From Ryuthela nishihirai (taxonomy: Eukaryota > Arthropoda > Arachnida > Araneae > Heptathelidae): a stretch of DNA of 64,000 nt. The position numbers and the translations under genes are program-made. Positions 56,401-64,000 of this stretch are shown here, in pieces (the first letter of the stretch is position 1; each line of letters starts with the position of its first letter). Below the pieces are notes generated by a model. That model searched no databases, was not told the origin of the DNA, and was given only the letters and a program-made list of their open reading frames with translations. The stretch is from the NCBI GenBank assembly GCA_038380435.1, contig JAWZYU010000020.1, positions 45,416,307 to 45,480,306 on the forward strand, in the 5' to 3' direction.

Positions 56401-58875
56401 CGCAGTTCTTGTGATAACTATAGGGGTATCAGCCTACTCTCTGTTCCAGGTAAAGTTCTTTCCATGATTGTGCTTAATAGAATTAAGAATCTGGTTGACA
56501 GTCAATTGCGTGATGAGAAATGTAGATTCAGAAGTGGTAGCGGATGTGTGGATCAGATATTTTCACTTAGGTAGATTCTTGAGAGATGTTTAGAGTTTCA
56601 GAAACCTTTGGTTGGTAGCTTTGTTGATTTCAAAAAGGTTTTCGACTCTGTTGATCGTCATAATTTGCAGTTGATTGTGAGATCATATGGTATACCAGAC
56701 AAGTTAGTTAACATAATGAAAGCTCTCTATAATAACACTGAGTCGTGTGTGAGAGTTGGTAAGTCTTGTAGCAATTGGTTTAGCATTACTTCTGGTGTTC
56801 GACAAGGGTGCATTTTGTCTCCTTTTCTCTTTAGTTTGGTTGTTGATTATGTTATGCGAAATTCACTTCAAGGGAAAGATTTTGGCCTTAAATGGGCTGG
56901 AGATACGAAAACTTCTGATTTAGATTATGCTGATGATTTAGAACTTTTGGCAAATGATGTTGATGAGATGAACTCTTTCATTCGAACTGTTGATGAGGGA
57001 GTAGAGTAGGTTTGATTATAAGCAGAGAGAAAACTAAAGTGATGAAAATTGGTCAGGCAGGTTGTGATTCTGTTCATCTGAATGGTTGCAGTCTTGAGCA
57101 GGTGTCACAGTTTAATTATCTTGGGAGCTATGTAACAGATACTGGTGATGTGCGGCATGAGATTAACAGACTAATATTGATTGCTGCCGGGACTTTTAAG
57201 AATCTATGGAGATTGTGGAGAAATAGGCGTATACACCTAAAGACTAAAATTAGACTGTATAATAGTTTGGTTCTTTCTAGGGTTAGTTATGGTAGTGAAC
57301 GTTTGACGCTGTGTAAACAAGATAACAGGAAACTAGATGCTTTTGATTCCAGATGCTTACGCAGTATCTTGGGCATTAGGTGGTTTAACTTTGTAACTAA
57401 TGATGAGGTTACGTTAGGCAAAGGAGTCTGCAACCTCCTTTAAGAAGCATATTGTGCAGTGAGAGATTCCGTTGGTTTGGCCATGTTTCCCGTATGAATA
57501 ATTATAGATTGTCGAATAGGGTTATGAACAGTGTGCCTAGAGGCCTCAGAAGGAGGGGGAGACCTAGGATGCGGTGGGCAGACAATGTCAAACAGGACCT
57601 TATTAGAATTGATGTACAGTGGCCGGATGCAGCAGATGTAGCTCAGGACAGATATGCTTGGAGAATTAAACTGCACGGTCTGGTTGGACCTCCGTATCCC
57701 ATGGCTGCATGATGATGATGATGATATAACATGAGCTATTTCTGTTGATATCAAAAATATTCTAAATGTGACTTGTTTATTGGACTGCAACAAGCCTGGA
57801 CTTTTTCTCAAAGCATAGTATGGAGAAAAAAATTTCAAAATGGAAGAAATGTTTACTTTAAACAAGAATTTTTTTTTTATTTAGAAATAAATAGCTTTAT
57901 TATTCATGTGCATGATAAACATTTCTGTCTATTAGCTTTTTTTTTATAAATTTTTATTTGTGTTGCCAGATGCATTTTTTTACATGTCCTATTAAAATGA
58001 AACATATGGTCTTTTATGTTAAATATTTTATTTTCATTAAATCCAGAATTAAATGCTGATTAATTTGGCATATAACATGCCATAATTCCTTTCACTAATT
58101 ATTTGGCAAAAAGTTCTAAAGTTAAATTTGGCCTCTGGATGTAAACCAGTTTTTTAAGCTGGACACTGGAAGGGTTAAGTAACGGTGTTGTTGGGTAGTT
58201 TTACCTCTGAGCGGCACTTTTTTGCACACCATGAGCTAAATGGCCAGGTCACATGGACCCCGATGGCTCAGAGAAGGTTGGGGACCCACTGGAACAGCTG
58301 TTGGGAGACAGATGGTAGCCTCCCGTCTAGGCCATCCAGCGTGTTCTTTAACGTGCACAGGGTATGGCTCTCCCGCACACGGGGCCACGGCTTAACGTCC
58401 CATCCGACGGATGGCGGCCTTTCCAAGCCCATCGGTGTCCCCTACTGACCGTGGGCAAGGCGGGGAATTTTGCGGAGATAAATCTCAACGCTGACCCAGC
58501 TGGGACTCGAACCTGGGAACTACAGATTACGAGCCTGGCGCGCTACCGACTGAGCCACCCCCGCCCCTAAGTAACGGTGAATTTAAGTAAGGGACTAGTT
58601 GATCGTCCTCTACTATAGAGTGGATAATCGTTCGCCATCGCTGCCCATGACACACATCATGGGTACGGACACCGAGAAATGAAATAACTAATCACAATTT
58701 GTGCAGTGAGACTGACAACTTAAAACTAAGAATCTATTAACGACAACCACTTACTTGCATTGCTCTTGGAGCTGAAGTTTGTCACTGTTACTGTTCTGTG
58801 TTTCCATGGAAGTGATGATGTCTGCTCGACACCGCCTCAGATCCTCTCGGCTGCATTCCTGGGCATTCACAATTC
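35173..58875 (-). CDS. Gene B: inverted paralogue of Gene A (whole gene span, first exon not found)
   Basis: Six exons on the - strand join in frame: 58875-58755, 51719-51586, 49722-49626, 40257-40025, 38281-38161 and 35404-35173. The product has three modules. Module 1 opens with CSREDLRRC, module 2 with [10 protein letters not shown], and module 3 has [12 protein letters not shown]. It ends with [11 protein letters not shown] and a hydrophobic [14 protein letters not shown] tail. The reading frame is intact through all seen exons and splice sites are canonical, so the gene appears functional. A signal-peptide exon upstream of 58875 is expected but was not identified. The introns hold many SINEs, MITEs and a whole jockey-like LINE. 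Family resemblance and likely location are as for Gene A; the biological role is unknown. Confidence 0.8.
35440..36085. other. Gene B last intron, AT-rich, nothing recognised
   Basis: Just upstream of the terminal exon of Gene B; no repeat assigned. Confidence 0.45.
36092..36470 (+). mobile_element. SINE family 1, full length
   Basis: Complete structure, with TAAATCGAGT on both sides. The body has lost about ten bases after GCCATGGCCCCG. Confidence 0.92.
36508..36545 (+). mobile_element. SINE family 2, 3' scrap
   Basis: GTGGCAAGCAGGTGCTTGAG matches the 3' end of the family. Confidence 0.55.
36550..37550. other. Intron sequence without recognised features
   Basis: A less AT-rich part (36940-37510) could belong to an unknown repeat; no second copy was seen in the window. 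Confidence 0.4.
37555..38075 (-). mobile_element. SINE family 1, rearranged with internal palindromes
   Basis: Tail CCTCTGAGTGTCACTTC to head remnant. In the middle (37655-37800) an 18-20-bp palindrome (GGAACCCACTGAACACTG and inverse) occurs twice, with three copies of CAACCTTTGGCGA between. Confidence 0.8.
38161..38281 (-). CDS. Gene B exon (first half of module 3)
   Basis: A 121-nt exon with acceptor TTTTATATAG and donor GTAAGT, phase 1 to phase 2. It encodes [20 protein letters not shown] and then a Glu/Asn-rich helix ending NQKMC. It has only about one third identity to its Gene A counterpart, although cysteine positions 3, 14 and 39 are kept. Confidence 0.78.
38475..38815 (+). pseudogene. 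Tc1-like transposase relic (N-terminal part)
   Basis: After a likely element end (CCTGAAGAGCCAAAACATTA) comes a frame reading [20 protein letters not shown] and then [20 protein letters not shown], a Tc1-type helix-turn-helix. The expected start Met codon reads ATA. The sequence is cut at 38815 where a MITE arm begins. Confidence 0.82.
38808..38922. mobile_element. Single MITE arm
   Basis: GTGTCACGTGACACGAAGG centre followed by one arm to GAGCGACTGTA. Confidence 0.88.
39287..39680 (-). mobile_element. SINE family 1, full length
   Basis: Complete reverse copy, with TTACTTCAAATGGA on both sides. Confidence 0.94.
40025..40257 (-). CDS. Gene B exon (second half of module 2 plus longer linker)
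   Basis: A 233-nt exon on the - strand, acceptor ATTTTTGTAG, donor GTAAAG. It encodes [17 protein letters not shown], the KAWRC helix and [11 protein letters not shown], then [14 protein letters not shown]. It is 12 nt longer than the Gene A exon, adding four residues in the linker before MMMAD. The core differs from Gene A at about 5 of 63 residues. Confidence 0.87.
42570..42770 (-). mobile_element. SINE family 2 nested in the LINE
   Basis: AAATCTGCATTA occurs at 42558-42569 and 42771-42782 as target duplication. Reverse B box GGGGCTCGAACCCAGG. Confidence 0.95.
43498..43657. mobile_element. Palindromic MITE nested in the LINE, left arm shortened
   Basis: Inserted at the TA of the codons for WVPAHC in the RNase H domain. 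The left arm is about 50 bp shorter than the right. Confidence 0.95.
44575..44770 (+). mobile_element. Fold-back family fragment
   Basis: GTTATATCAATGGGATTCTA at the start, then TTGAAGAGTTACGAAAGTTG and AACAACAGCAATGC, related to the arms at 2745-3245. Confidence 0.55.
44780..44975 (+). mobile_element. SINE family 2 copy
   Basis: TTGGCTACTGATCAAAAGGG, GGGTTCGAGCCCGGG, TAAACTAACAGGTTCCTGTC and GCTGCTTGATGGG. Confidence 0.85.
45467..45658 (-). mobile_element. SINE family 2, full length
   Basis: TGTTATGATATT at 45435-45446 and 45659-45670 flanks it. Head in reverse ends CACTCGGCCACGGGACGGC. Confidence 0.93.
45668..45768. repeat. Perfect or near-perfect 45-bp inverted repeat
   Basis: ATTCTGGAGGAGAAACGATT on the left is matched by its inverse at the right edge; the loop is AT-rich. 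It begins at the SINE insertion edge. Confidence 0.9.
46162..46552 (-). mobile_element. Dimer of SINE family 2
   Basis: Two head-to-tail copies (46162-46354 and 46355-46552) lie between a single pair of TATTTTGATTATA target duplications (46149-46161 and 46553-46565). Confidence 0.93.
46598..46985 (+). pseudogene. Mariner transposase relic (C-terminal part)
   Basis: Frames read [48 protein letters not shown] and [20 protein letters not shown]. This is the final third of an irritans/SETMAR-type transposase. The usual SPDLSP motif has decayed to SPYSYDAKD and stops interrupt it. It differs from the mariner at 13966-15040. Confidence 0.85.
47108..47665 (+). mobile_element. Dimer of SINE family 1 (full plus 5'-truncated unit)
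   Basis: A full copy to about 47490 is followed directly by a copy beginning at CGTTAAAGAACACGC. One pair of GCTTCCATGAT duplications (47097-47107, 47666-47676) flanks the whole. Confidence 0.93.
48273..48630 (-). mobile_element. SINE family 1, diverged
   Basis: GTTGGGTTGTTTTGTGGGC to the head remnant GATTTCGAGCCTTGCTCGC. Confidence 0.82.
48967..49340 (+). mobile_element. SINE family 1, full length
   Basis: GGGGGTGGCTCAGTCGG through GCTCAGAGGTAAAAACAACC, with small deletions in the body. Confidence 0.92.
49626..49722 (-). CDS. Gene B exon (first half of module 2)
   Basis: A 97-nt exon after a CTGTTTTTCAG acceptor, with donor GTTGGT. It encodes [19 protein letters not shown] and then SRSLDNVAC. 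It is almost identical to Gene A 3620-3716. Confidence 0.85.
49853..50225 (-). mobile_element. SINE family 1, diverged
   Basis: TTGTTTTTATCTCTGAAGTG to GATTACGAGCCTGATGCGC. Confidence 0.82.
50336..50530 (+). mobile_element. SINE family 2 copy
   Basis: TAATGGTTAGCGCGCTTG, GGAGTCGAGCCCCGGG and GGCAAGCAGCTGCTTGATGG, then a TTTA-rich tail. Confidence 0.88.
50975..51412. mobile_element. Compound MITE (simple right half plus chimeric form)
   Basis: One simple MITE lacking its left arm ends at about 51112 (GAGCAACTGTA). It is followed at once by GGTGGTCATATTATTTTGAT, the GC-rich palindrome and a right arm ending at 51412. Confidence 0.88.
51586..51719 (-). CDS. Gene B exon (second half of module 1)
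   Basis: A 134-nt exon with acceptor CTTTCTAG and donor GTTAGT on the - strand. It encodes [20 protein letters not shown], continuing to [12 protein letters not shown]. It matches the Gene A exon 2202-2335 in length, phase and 39 of 44 residues. Confidence 0.85.
51800..52005. mobile_element. Palindromic MITE (simple form)
   Basis: TA-flanked. The centre shows compensating changes in both arms (ACCTCCGTG / CACGGAGGT). Confidence 0.92.
52268..52381. repeat. Inverted repeat with nested palindromic motifs
   Basis: AGCCGTTAATGTGCACATTA at the left has its inverse at 52357-52381. Related CCTAGGTAATxTGCA motifs recur to about 52910. Confidence 0.85.
52457..52618. repeat. Fold-back element with about 75-bp arms
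   Basis: The left arm GATTCACTCGTCCGCATTAT continues through AAAACGCC and CCAAGTGAGAACGAATC; the right arm is its inverse with small differences. Confidence 0.85.
53305..53595 (-). mobile_element. SINE family 1, tRNA head missing
   Basis: GGTTGGGTTGGGTTGTTTTA to GACCATGGGCAGGGCGG, then unrelated sequence. Confidence 0.9.
53600..54780. other. Gene B intron, AT-rich, nothing recognised
   Basis: A CACAGTGGTTCTCAAACTTT stretch near 54080 and a related inverse near 54280 hint at an old DNA-transposon scrap (hAT-like), not supported further. Confidence 0.4.
54780..55085. promoter_or_regulatory. Conserved non-coding block, arm B (contains ETS/CRE-like motif)
   Basis: Inverted counterpart of 910-1200, sitting in the intron between Gene B exons 58755-58875 and 51586-51719. 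The ETS/CRE-like stretch is at 54843-54858 on the - strand. Its intronic place in Gene B suggests an intronic enhancer or a second promoter rather than the main one. Confidence 0.55.
55236..55515 (-). mobile_element. SINE family 1, tRNA head missing
   Basis: GTTGGGTTGTTTTACCTCTG to CCCCTACTGACCGTGG. About 15 bases (ACTACTTGGAAGCATTG region) are changed in the middle. Confidence 0.88.
55535..55860 (-). mobile_element. Inverted 5' segment of RTE-like LINE (endonuclease)
   Basis: On the - strand it reads [40 protein letters not shown] and [25 protein letters not shown] holds the metal-binding Glu of the endonuclease family. It abuts the + strand RT part at about 55861, the form expected from 5' inversion during insertion. 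Confidence 0.82.
55862..57726 (+). mobile_element. RTE-like LINE, reverse transcriptase portion and 3' end
   Basis: The reading frame passes [75 protein letters not shown] (motif A Asp), [20 protein letters not shown] (motif B), [11 protein letters not shown] (motif C), [13 protein letters not shown] and [15 protein letters not shown]. It ends in a (GAT)n tail at 57712. A stop at 56572, a frame break near 57009 and another near 57440 make it inactive. Copies at 1-905 and 24312-25213 are the same family. Confidence 0.92.
58035..58105 (-). mobile_element. Possible LINE endonuclease scrap
   Basis: Resembles 55566-55630, sharing CAGAATTAAAT and AATTTGG(T/C)ATATAACATG. Short, so low certainty. 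Confidence 0.4.
58188..58568 (-). mobile_element. SINE family 1, full length
   Basis: Complete reverse copy, with TAAGTAACGGTG on both sides. Confidence 0.94.
58755..58875 (-). CDS. Gene B exon (first half of module 1)
   Basis: Read on the - strand, the acceptor TGATCTAG precedes 58875 and the donor GTAAGT follows 58755. The exon has 121 nt, phase 1 to phase 2, and encodes [20 protein letters not shown], then a Ser/Asn/Gln-rich helix ending QLQEQC. The leftover AA plus A of the next exon makes Lys, so the join to 51719 is in frame. No copy was found upstream of Gene A inside the window. Confidence 0.78.
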
Positions 58876-59119
58876 CTAGATCAAATTAAAAGTGTCAAAA
58901 GATATCTCTCTACTTCAAAAAGCATGATTCTGCTACTGCAACGCACATTATCTATTTACTTTTACAATCAGCGTTACTATGGTAATGAACATTATTATTT
59001 TACTATTGCAATCAGTATTCTCTATATTGCAACCACCAATTCTTTACTGTAACTAGAATTATGCCAAAAGTTTGACTCTAAACATCAGTCCATGAATAAC
59101 TTTTCCTTCCACAATGTGA

Positions 59120-59474
59120 ATTCTGAATTCTGTAATCAACCATAGCGTTCGGATACTTTTTTGAGCGACTGTAGGTGGTCATATTATTTTGATACTAGAT
59201 CGTGTGGGCTCACTCACGGAAATATTGAACGTGTGCAGTTACCGTTCACAGCAAACTGGAGCGTGTGCAGTAACTGCACACGCTCCAGTTTGCTGTGAAC
59301 GGTAACTGGAGCGTGTACAGTTGCTGTACATGCTCCAGATATTTTTCCTGAATTCTGTAATCACGTGACACGAAGGTTGCCAGATCACTAATTTCTAAAA
59401 AAAGTCGTTGCCAGATATTTTTTCTGAATTCTGTAATCAACCATAGTGTTCGGATATTTTTTTGAGCGACTGTA
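59120..59474. mobile_element. Compound MITE (partial simple arm plus chimeric form)
   Basis: CTGAATTCTGTAATCAACC to GAGCGACTGTA, then GGTGGTCATATTATTTTG, the GC-rich palindrome and a right arm ending at 59474. Confidence 0.88.
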
Positions 59475-59824
59475 CTACTCCACTCACAAGGTAAACAACA
59501 GCAGTGCCCCCTGAAATGTCGATTTTTTTTTCCGAGGGATTTCTCCCCACCCACGGCAGCTAGGAACACGATCTCTTTATCCAACACGGTTACACCCAAG
59601 TGGGACCATCACAATAAATTCTGGCCGATCAGTCAAATACCCGGATGATTATAATTAGCATTACTCTACTACACTGCGCTACTTGAAATATTAGAGACTA
59701 TCCTTGTTATATCAATGGGAATCTAACTTCGAATGTAACTCTTTATAACTTCCAAAAAACGCGTTTAATGAAAAAATGTGAATGAAGATCAATTAAAGAT
59801 CATCATCAAATATTATCCCTACTG

Positions 59825-61492
59825 AATAAGGAATTGGATATCTAGGAATTGGATATCTAGGAATTGGATATCTAGGAATTGGATATCTAGGAATTGGATA
59901 TCTAGGGGAATAAGGAATTGGATATCTAGGAATGGATATCTAGGGGAATAAGGAATTGGATATCTAGGAATGGATATCTAGGGGAATAAGGAATTGGATA
60001 TCTAGGAATTGGATATCTAGGGGAATAAGGAATTGGATATCTAGGAATTGGATATCTAGGGGAATAAGGAATTGGATATCTAGGAATTGGATATCTAGGG
60101 GAATAAGGAATTGGATATCTAGGAATTGGATATCTAGGGGAATAAGGAATTGGATATCTAGGAATTGGATATCTAGGGGAATAAGGAATTGGATATCTAG
60201 GAATTGGATATCTAGGAGAATAAGGAATTGGATATCTAGGAATTGGATATCTAGGGGAATAAGGAATTGGATATCTAGGGGAATAAGGAATTGGATATCT
60301 AGGAATTGGATATCTAGGGGAATAAGGAATTGGATATCTAGGAATTGGATATCTAGGGGAATAAGGAATTGGATATCTAGGAATTGGATATCTAGGGGAA
60401 TAAGGAATTGGATATCTAGGAATTGGATATCTAGGGGAATAAGGAATTGGATATCTAGGAATTGGATATCTAGGGGAATAAGGAATTGGATATCTAGGGG
60501 AATAAGGAATTGGATATCTAGGAATTGGATATCTAGGGGAATAAGGAATTGGATATCTAGGAATTGGATATCTAGGGGAATAAGGAATTGGATATCTAGG
60601 AATTGGATATCTAGGGGAATAAGGAATTGGATATCTAGGAATTGGATATCTAGGGGAATAAGGAATTGGATATCTAGGAATTGGATATCTAGGGGAATAA
60701 GGAATTGGATATCTAGGAATTGGATATCTAGGAGAATAAGGAATTGGATATCTAGGAATTGGATATCTAGGGGAATAAGGAATTGGATATCTAGGGGAAT
60801 AAGGAATTGGATATCTAGGAATTGGATATCTAGGGGAATAAGGAATTGGATATCTAGGAATTGGATATCTAGGGGAATAAGGAATTGGATATCTAGGAAT
60901 TGGATATCTAGGGGAATAAGGAATTGGATATCTAGGAATTGGATATCTAGGGGAATAAGGAATTGGATATCTAGGAATTGGATATCTAGGGGAATAAGGA
61001 ATTGGATATCTAGGAATTGGATATCTAGGGTAATAAGGAATTGGATATCTAGGAATTGGATATCTAGGAATTGGATATCTAGGGGAATAAGGAATTGGAT
61101 ATCTAGGGGAATAAGGAATTGGATATCTAGGAATTGGATATCTAGGGGAATAAGGAATTGGATATCTAGGAATTGGATATCTAGGGGAATAAGGAATTGG
61201 ATATCTAGGAATTGGATATCTAGGGTAATAAGGAATTGGATATCTAGGAATTGGATATCTAGGGGAATAAGGAATTGGATATCTAGGAATTGGATATCTA
61301 GGGGAATAAGGAATTGGATATCTAGGGGAATAAGGAATTGGATATCTAGGAATTGGATATCTAGGAGAATAAGGAATTGGATATCTAGGGGAATAAGGAA
61401 TTGGATATCTAGGAATTGGATATCTAGGGTAATAAGGAATTGGATATCTAGGAATTGGATATCTAGGGGAATAAGGAATTGGATATCTAGAC
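59825..61492. repeat. Composite satellite of 15-bp and 9-bp units
   Basis: The 15-bp word GGAATTGGATATCTA alternates with GGGGAATAA, mostly in a 15-15-9 (39-bp) order with scattered 15-9 (24-bp) blocks. The array opens with five 15-bp words in a row. GAGAATAA and GGTAATAA variants occur. Every unit length is a multiple of three, so one - strand frame stays open for 522 codons (RYPIPRYPIPYSP). Confidence 0.97.
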
Positions 61493-61554
61493 ATCTGTTA
61501 GGAGATAGAATTAGGCTTTCCTATGGTCATCGAGCCTCAATTTTCCCTCGTGCC

Positions 61555-62035
61555 TTCTCCCCCTCCGCCCCCCCCCCAAAAAAAAAAAATAGGGGAGGGA
61601 ATATGAAAAGAATTGTTCTCTATCATCATTCGAGAGCGAGGGCAGAAAGTAACAAGATGAATATTAGATGAAAATTTGTGACTTTGGTAATGTTATGGGC
61701 AATAAAAACATACCTCCTTGCTTTCTTCCCCCCCCCCCTAAAAAGAGAAATTGGAAGTCGTTCTTTTACTATATCTTCCGAACGTGAGGGAACTACATTT
61801 AATGTGAATTAAATGTAGTTACATTTAATGTGAATAATGAAAGCTTATACGAAGACGGTCGTAGATTACTTCGAATTATGCCCCCCCCCCCTCCCAAAAC
61901 GGGCACGGATATTTCACGGGGTCGAATTAAAGCTTCTAACGTCAACCAATGTCAAGGGCTACCTTAAACACGACCCCAGAAAAAAGGGAGGGGGAAAAAA
62001 TGTGGTCGATATTTATGACTCATATATCAAATGAA
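61555..62035. other. Low-complexity stretch with C and A runs
   Basis: C-runs at 61569-61577, 61728-61738 and 61881-61890 separate similar AAT- and GAGAG-rich segments. Possibly degenerate copies of one element; not a gene. Confidence 0.5.
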
Positions 62036-62109
62036 AGTTTCTGAAGATAGGAATTTTAGCGACACATAAATTTAAAAATTTCAAAAATACCTATTTTCTT
62101 GTATGCGAC

Positions 62110-62293
62110 CTAAAAAGTAGGAAATAAATCTAAAGCGTATTGATGGAGCTGTCAGTGAATTCGTATTCACTTCAAAGGAAGACAGGGCGCCAATTTACCT
62201 ATTCAACAAAATCTTCCGTTGACGCGAATACGAATTCAGTTACTGATTTTACCATCAGAAAGTATGCTATAGGTTTATTTCCTACTTTTTAGG
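62110..62293. mobile_element. Short inverted-repeat element
   Basis: TAAAAAGTAGGAAATAAATC on the left and its near inverse on the right, plus matching GTGAATTCGTATTC / GAATACGAATTCAG inner parts. Confidence 0.75.
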
Positions 62294-62387
62294 ACACATA
62301 TAGAAAGAAAAGTATTTTTTGATTTATTTTTTTTAATCTAACCCTTTGTGTCACCTACTTTTCAGAGAGCTTCTCCACAGTATTTCT

Positions 62388-62765
62388 GGGGCGGGGGTGG
62401 CTCAGTCGGTAGCGCGCCAGGCTCGTAATCGTAGTTCCCAGGTTCGAGTCCTAGCTGGGTCAGCGTTGAGATTTATCTCCGCAAAAATTTCCCCGCCCTG
62501 CACACGGCCCGTAGGGGACACCGATGGGCTTGAAAATGCCGCCGTCCGTCGGATGGGACGTTAAGCCGTGGCCCCGTGTGTGAGAGAGCCATACCCTGTG
62601 CACGTTAAAGAACACGCTGGATGGCCTTGACGTGAGGCTATCATCTGTCTCCCAACAGCTGTTCAAGTGGGTCCCAACCTTCTCTGAGCCTTCGGGGTCC
62701 TTGTGGCCTGGTCATTTAGCCCATGGTGTGCAAAAAAGTGCCGCTCAGAGGTAAAACAACCCAGC
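62388..62765 (+). mobile_element. SINE family 1, full length
   Basis: GGGGCGGGGGTGGCTCAGTC head, a one-base deletion in the anticodon arm (GTAATCGTAG), body and tail present. Confidence 0.92.
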
Positions 62766-63072
62766 CTTATTACTTATTGATAAGTACGATACACTAAGAT
62801 CACAAAAATCACAGTCAATTCCTAGCATTTTAAATTTCGTGTTTAAAATATGTCATTCCCGACAGGCAAGAATCTGTAAGCTCTCTTTCAGGTTTCTACA
62901 AAGCAACGATGTCTTCCTAAACTGATCTATTCATGACAAAAGTCTCTTAAATGTGTCTTGATTTACATTCAGATCTCTCAAAACTTTATCATTCATTTCT
63001 TCTGAAGCTTCTCTTCTCTCCTCATATCAAATCTGTCGATTCTGACCTTGACACTGATTCTGTTTTGATCTG

Positions 63073-63954
63073 TACAGTCGCTCAAAAAAGTATCCGAACA
63101 CTATCGTTGATTACAGAATTCAGAAAAAATATCTGGCAACGATTTGTTTTAGAAATTAGTGATCTGGCAACCTTCGTGTCACGTGTTACAGAATTCAGGA
63201 AAAATATCTGGAGCGTGTACAGCAACTGTACACGCTCCAGTTACCGTTCACAGCAAACTGGAGCGTGCGCTCCAGTTTGCTGTGAACGGTAACTGCACAC
63301 GCTCAATATTTCCGTGAGTGAGCCCACACGATCTAGTATCAAAATAATATGACCACCTACAGTCGCTCAAAAAAGTATCCGAACACTATGGTTGATTGCA
63401 AAATTCAGAAAAAAATATCTGGCATTGATTTTTTTTAGAAATTAGTGATCTGGCAACCTTCATGTCACGTGACACGAAGGTTGCCAGATCACTGATTTCT
63501 AAAAAAATCGTTGCCAGATATTTTTCATTTTCCTTCGTGTCACGTGACACGAAGGTTGCCAGATCACTAATTTCTAAACAAAATCGTTGCCAGATATTTT
63601 TCCTGAATTCTGTAATCAACCATAGTGTTCGGATATTTTTTTGAGCGACTGTAGGTGGTCATATTACTTTGATACTAGATCGTGTGGGCTCACTCACGGA
63701 AATATTGAGCGTGTGCAGTTACCGTTCACAGCAAACTGGAGCGTGTGCAGTAACTGCACACGCTCCAGTTTGCTGTGAGCGGCAACTGGAGCGTGTACAG
63801 TTGCTGTACACGCTCCAGATATTTTTCCTGAATTCTGTAATCACGTGACACGAAGGTTGCCAGATCACTAATTTCTAAAAAAAATCGTTGCCAGATATTT
63901 TTTCTGAATTCTGTAATCAACGATAGTGTTCGGATACTTTTTTGAGCGACTGTA
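63073..63954. mobile_element. Compound MITE cluster (four joined segments)
   Basis: A left arm enters the chimeric form in reverse (ending GACCACCTACAGTCGCTC near 63358). A simple MITE with duplicated centre follows to about 63652, then a forward chimeric form to 63954. Segments meet at shared CTGTA/TACAG ends. Confidence 0.88.
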
Positions 63955-64000
63955 CGCCTTTCAGTTTGTGAAAACTTTTTGAAACCATTCAGTGCATCCT

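Noticed and set aside
59926..61494. 522-codon open frame on the - strand as a proline/tyrosine-rich protein gene
   Set aside because: It is entirely satellite. The open frame follows from 15- and 9-bp words without stops, and there is no start context, flanking exon or non-repetitive part.
6800..62760. Recurring 60-130-residue frames with [13 protein letters not shown] or [13 protein letters not shown]
   Set aside because: These are readings through SINE family 1. The sequences are shared because the SINEs are, not because of protein conservation.

Overview
The window looks like repeat-dense nuclear DNA from an invertebrate animal, probably an arthropod and possibly a chelicerate. Exons are short and separated by long introns with standard GT/AG junctions. 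The sequence between them is filled with tRNA-derived SINEs, non-LTR retrotransposons and Tc1/mariner relics. There is no bacterial gene organisation. The species cannot be settled from this sequence alone.

The only convincing cellular genes are two paralogues of one cysteine-rich, probably secreted and GPI-anchored protein. Gene A runs on the + strand (five exons, 2202-13396; its 5' exon or exons lie outside the window or are lost). Gene B runs on the - strand (six exons seen, 58875 down to 35173; its signal-peptide exon was not found). They converge tail to tail. Conserved non-coding blocks show that they are the arms of an old inverted duplication: 910-1200 matches 54780-55085 inverted, 13397-13540 matches 35040-35172 inverted, and 21537-21735 matches 29385-29565 inverted. 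The axis is near 24-28 kb. The protein is built of three related six-cysteine modules. Each module starts on a small phase-1/phase-2 exon, followed by a phase-2 exon. Modules 1 and 2 are nearly identical between A and B, whereas the ectodomain of module 3 has diverged strongly.

Mobile DNA fills most of the rest. SINE family 1 (about 390 bp, Thr-like tRNA head) has roughly 30 full or partial copies. SINE family 2 (about 190 bp, Ser-like tRNA head) has about a dozen. A palindromic TA-flanked MITE family occurs at ten or more sites, including chimeric forms that carry the end of a second family. Three copies of one RTE-like LINE are present, one of them with a 5' inversion. A jockey-like LINE with an RNase H domain (41.1-44.4 kb) carries a SINE and a MITE nested inside it. 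Mariner and Tc1 transposase relics, a 1.3-kb terminal-inverted-repeat element and several fold-back elements are also present.

Tandem arrays are a 38-bp repeat (1.3-1.9 kb), a 94-bp repeat (17.95-18.33 kb), a 52-bp repeat (28.6-29.0 kb) and a 15/9-bp composite satellite (59.8-61.5 kb) that is open in one frame for 522 codons. Large stretches at 9.6-10.5, 15.1-16.4, 31.8-33.2, 33.4-34.2, 35.5-36.1 and 53.6-54.8 kb hold AT-rich DNA in which nothing was recognised.
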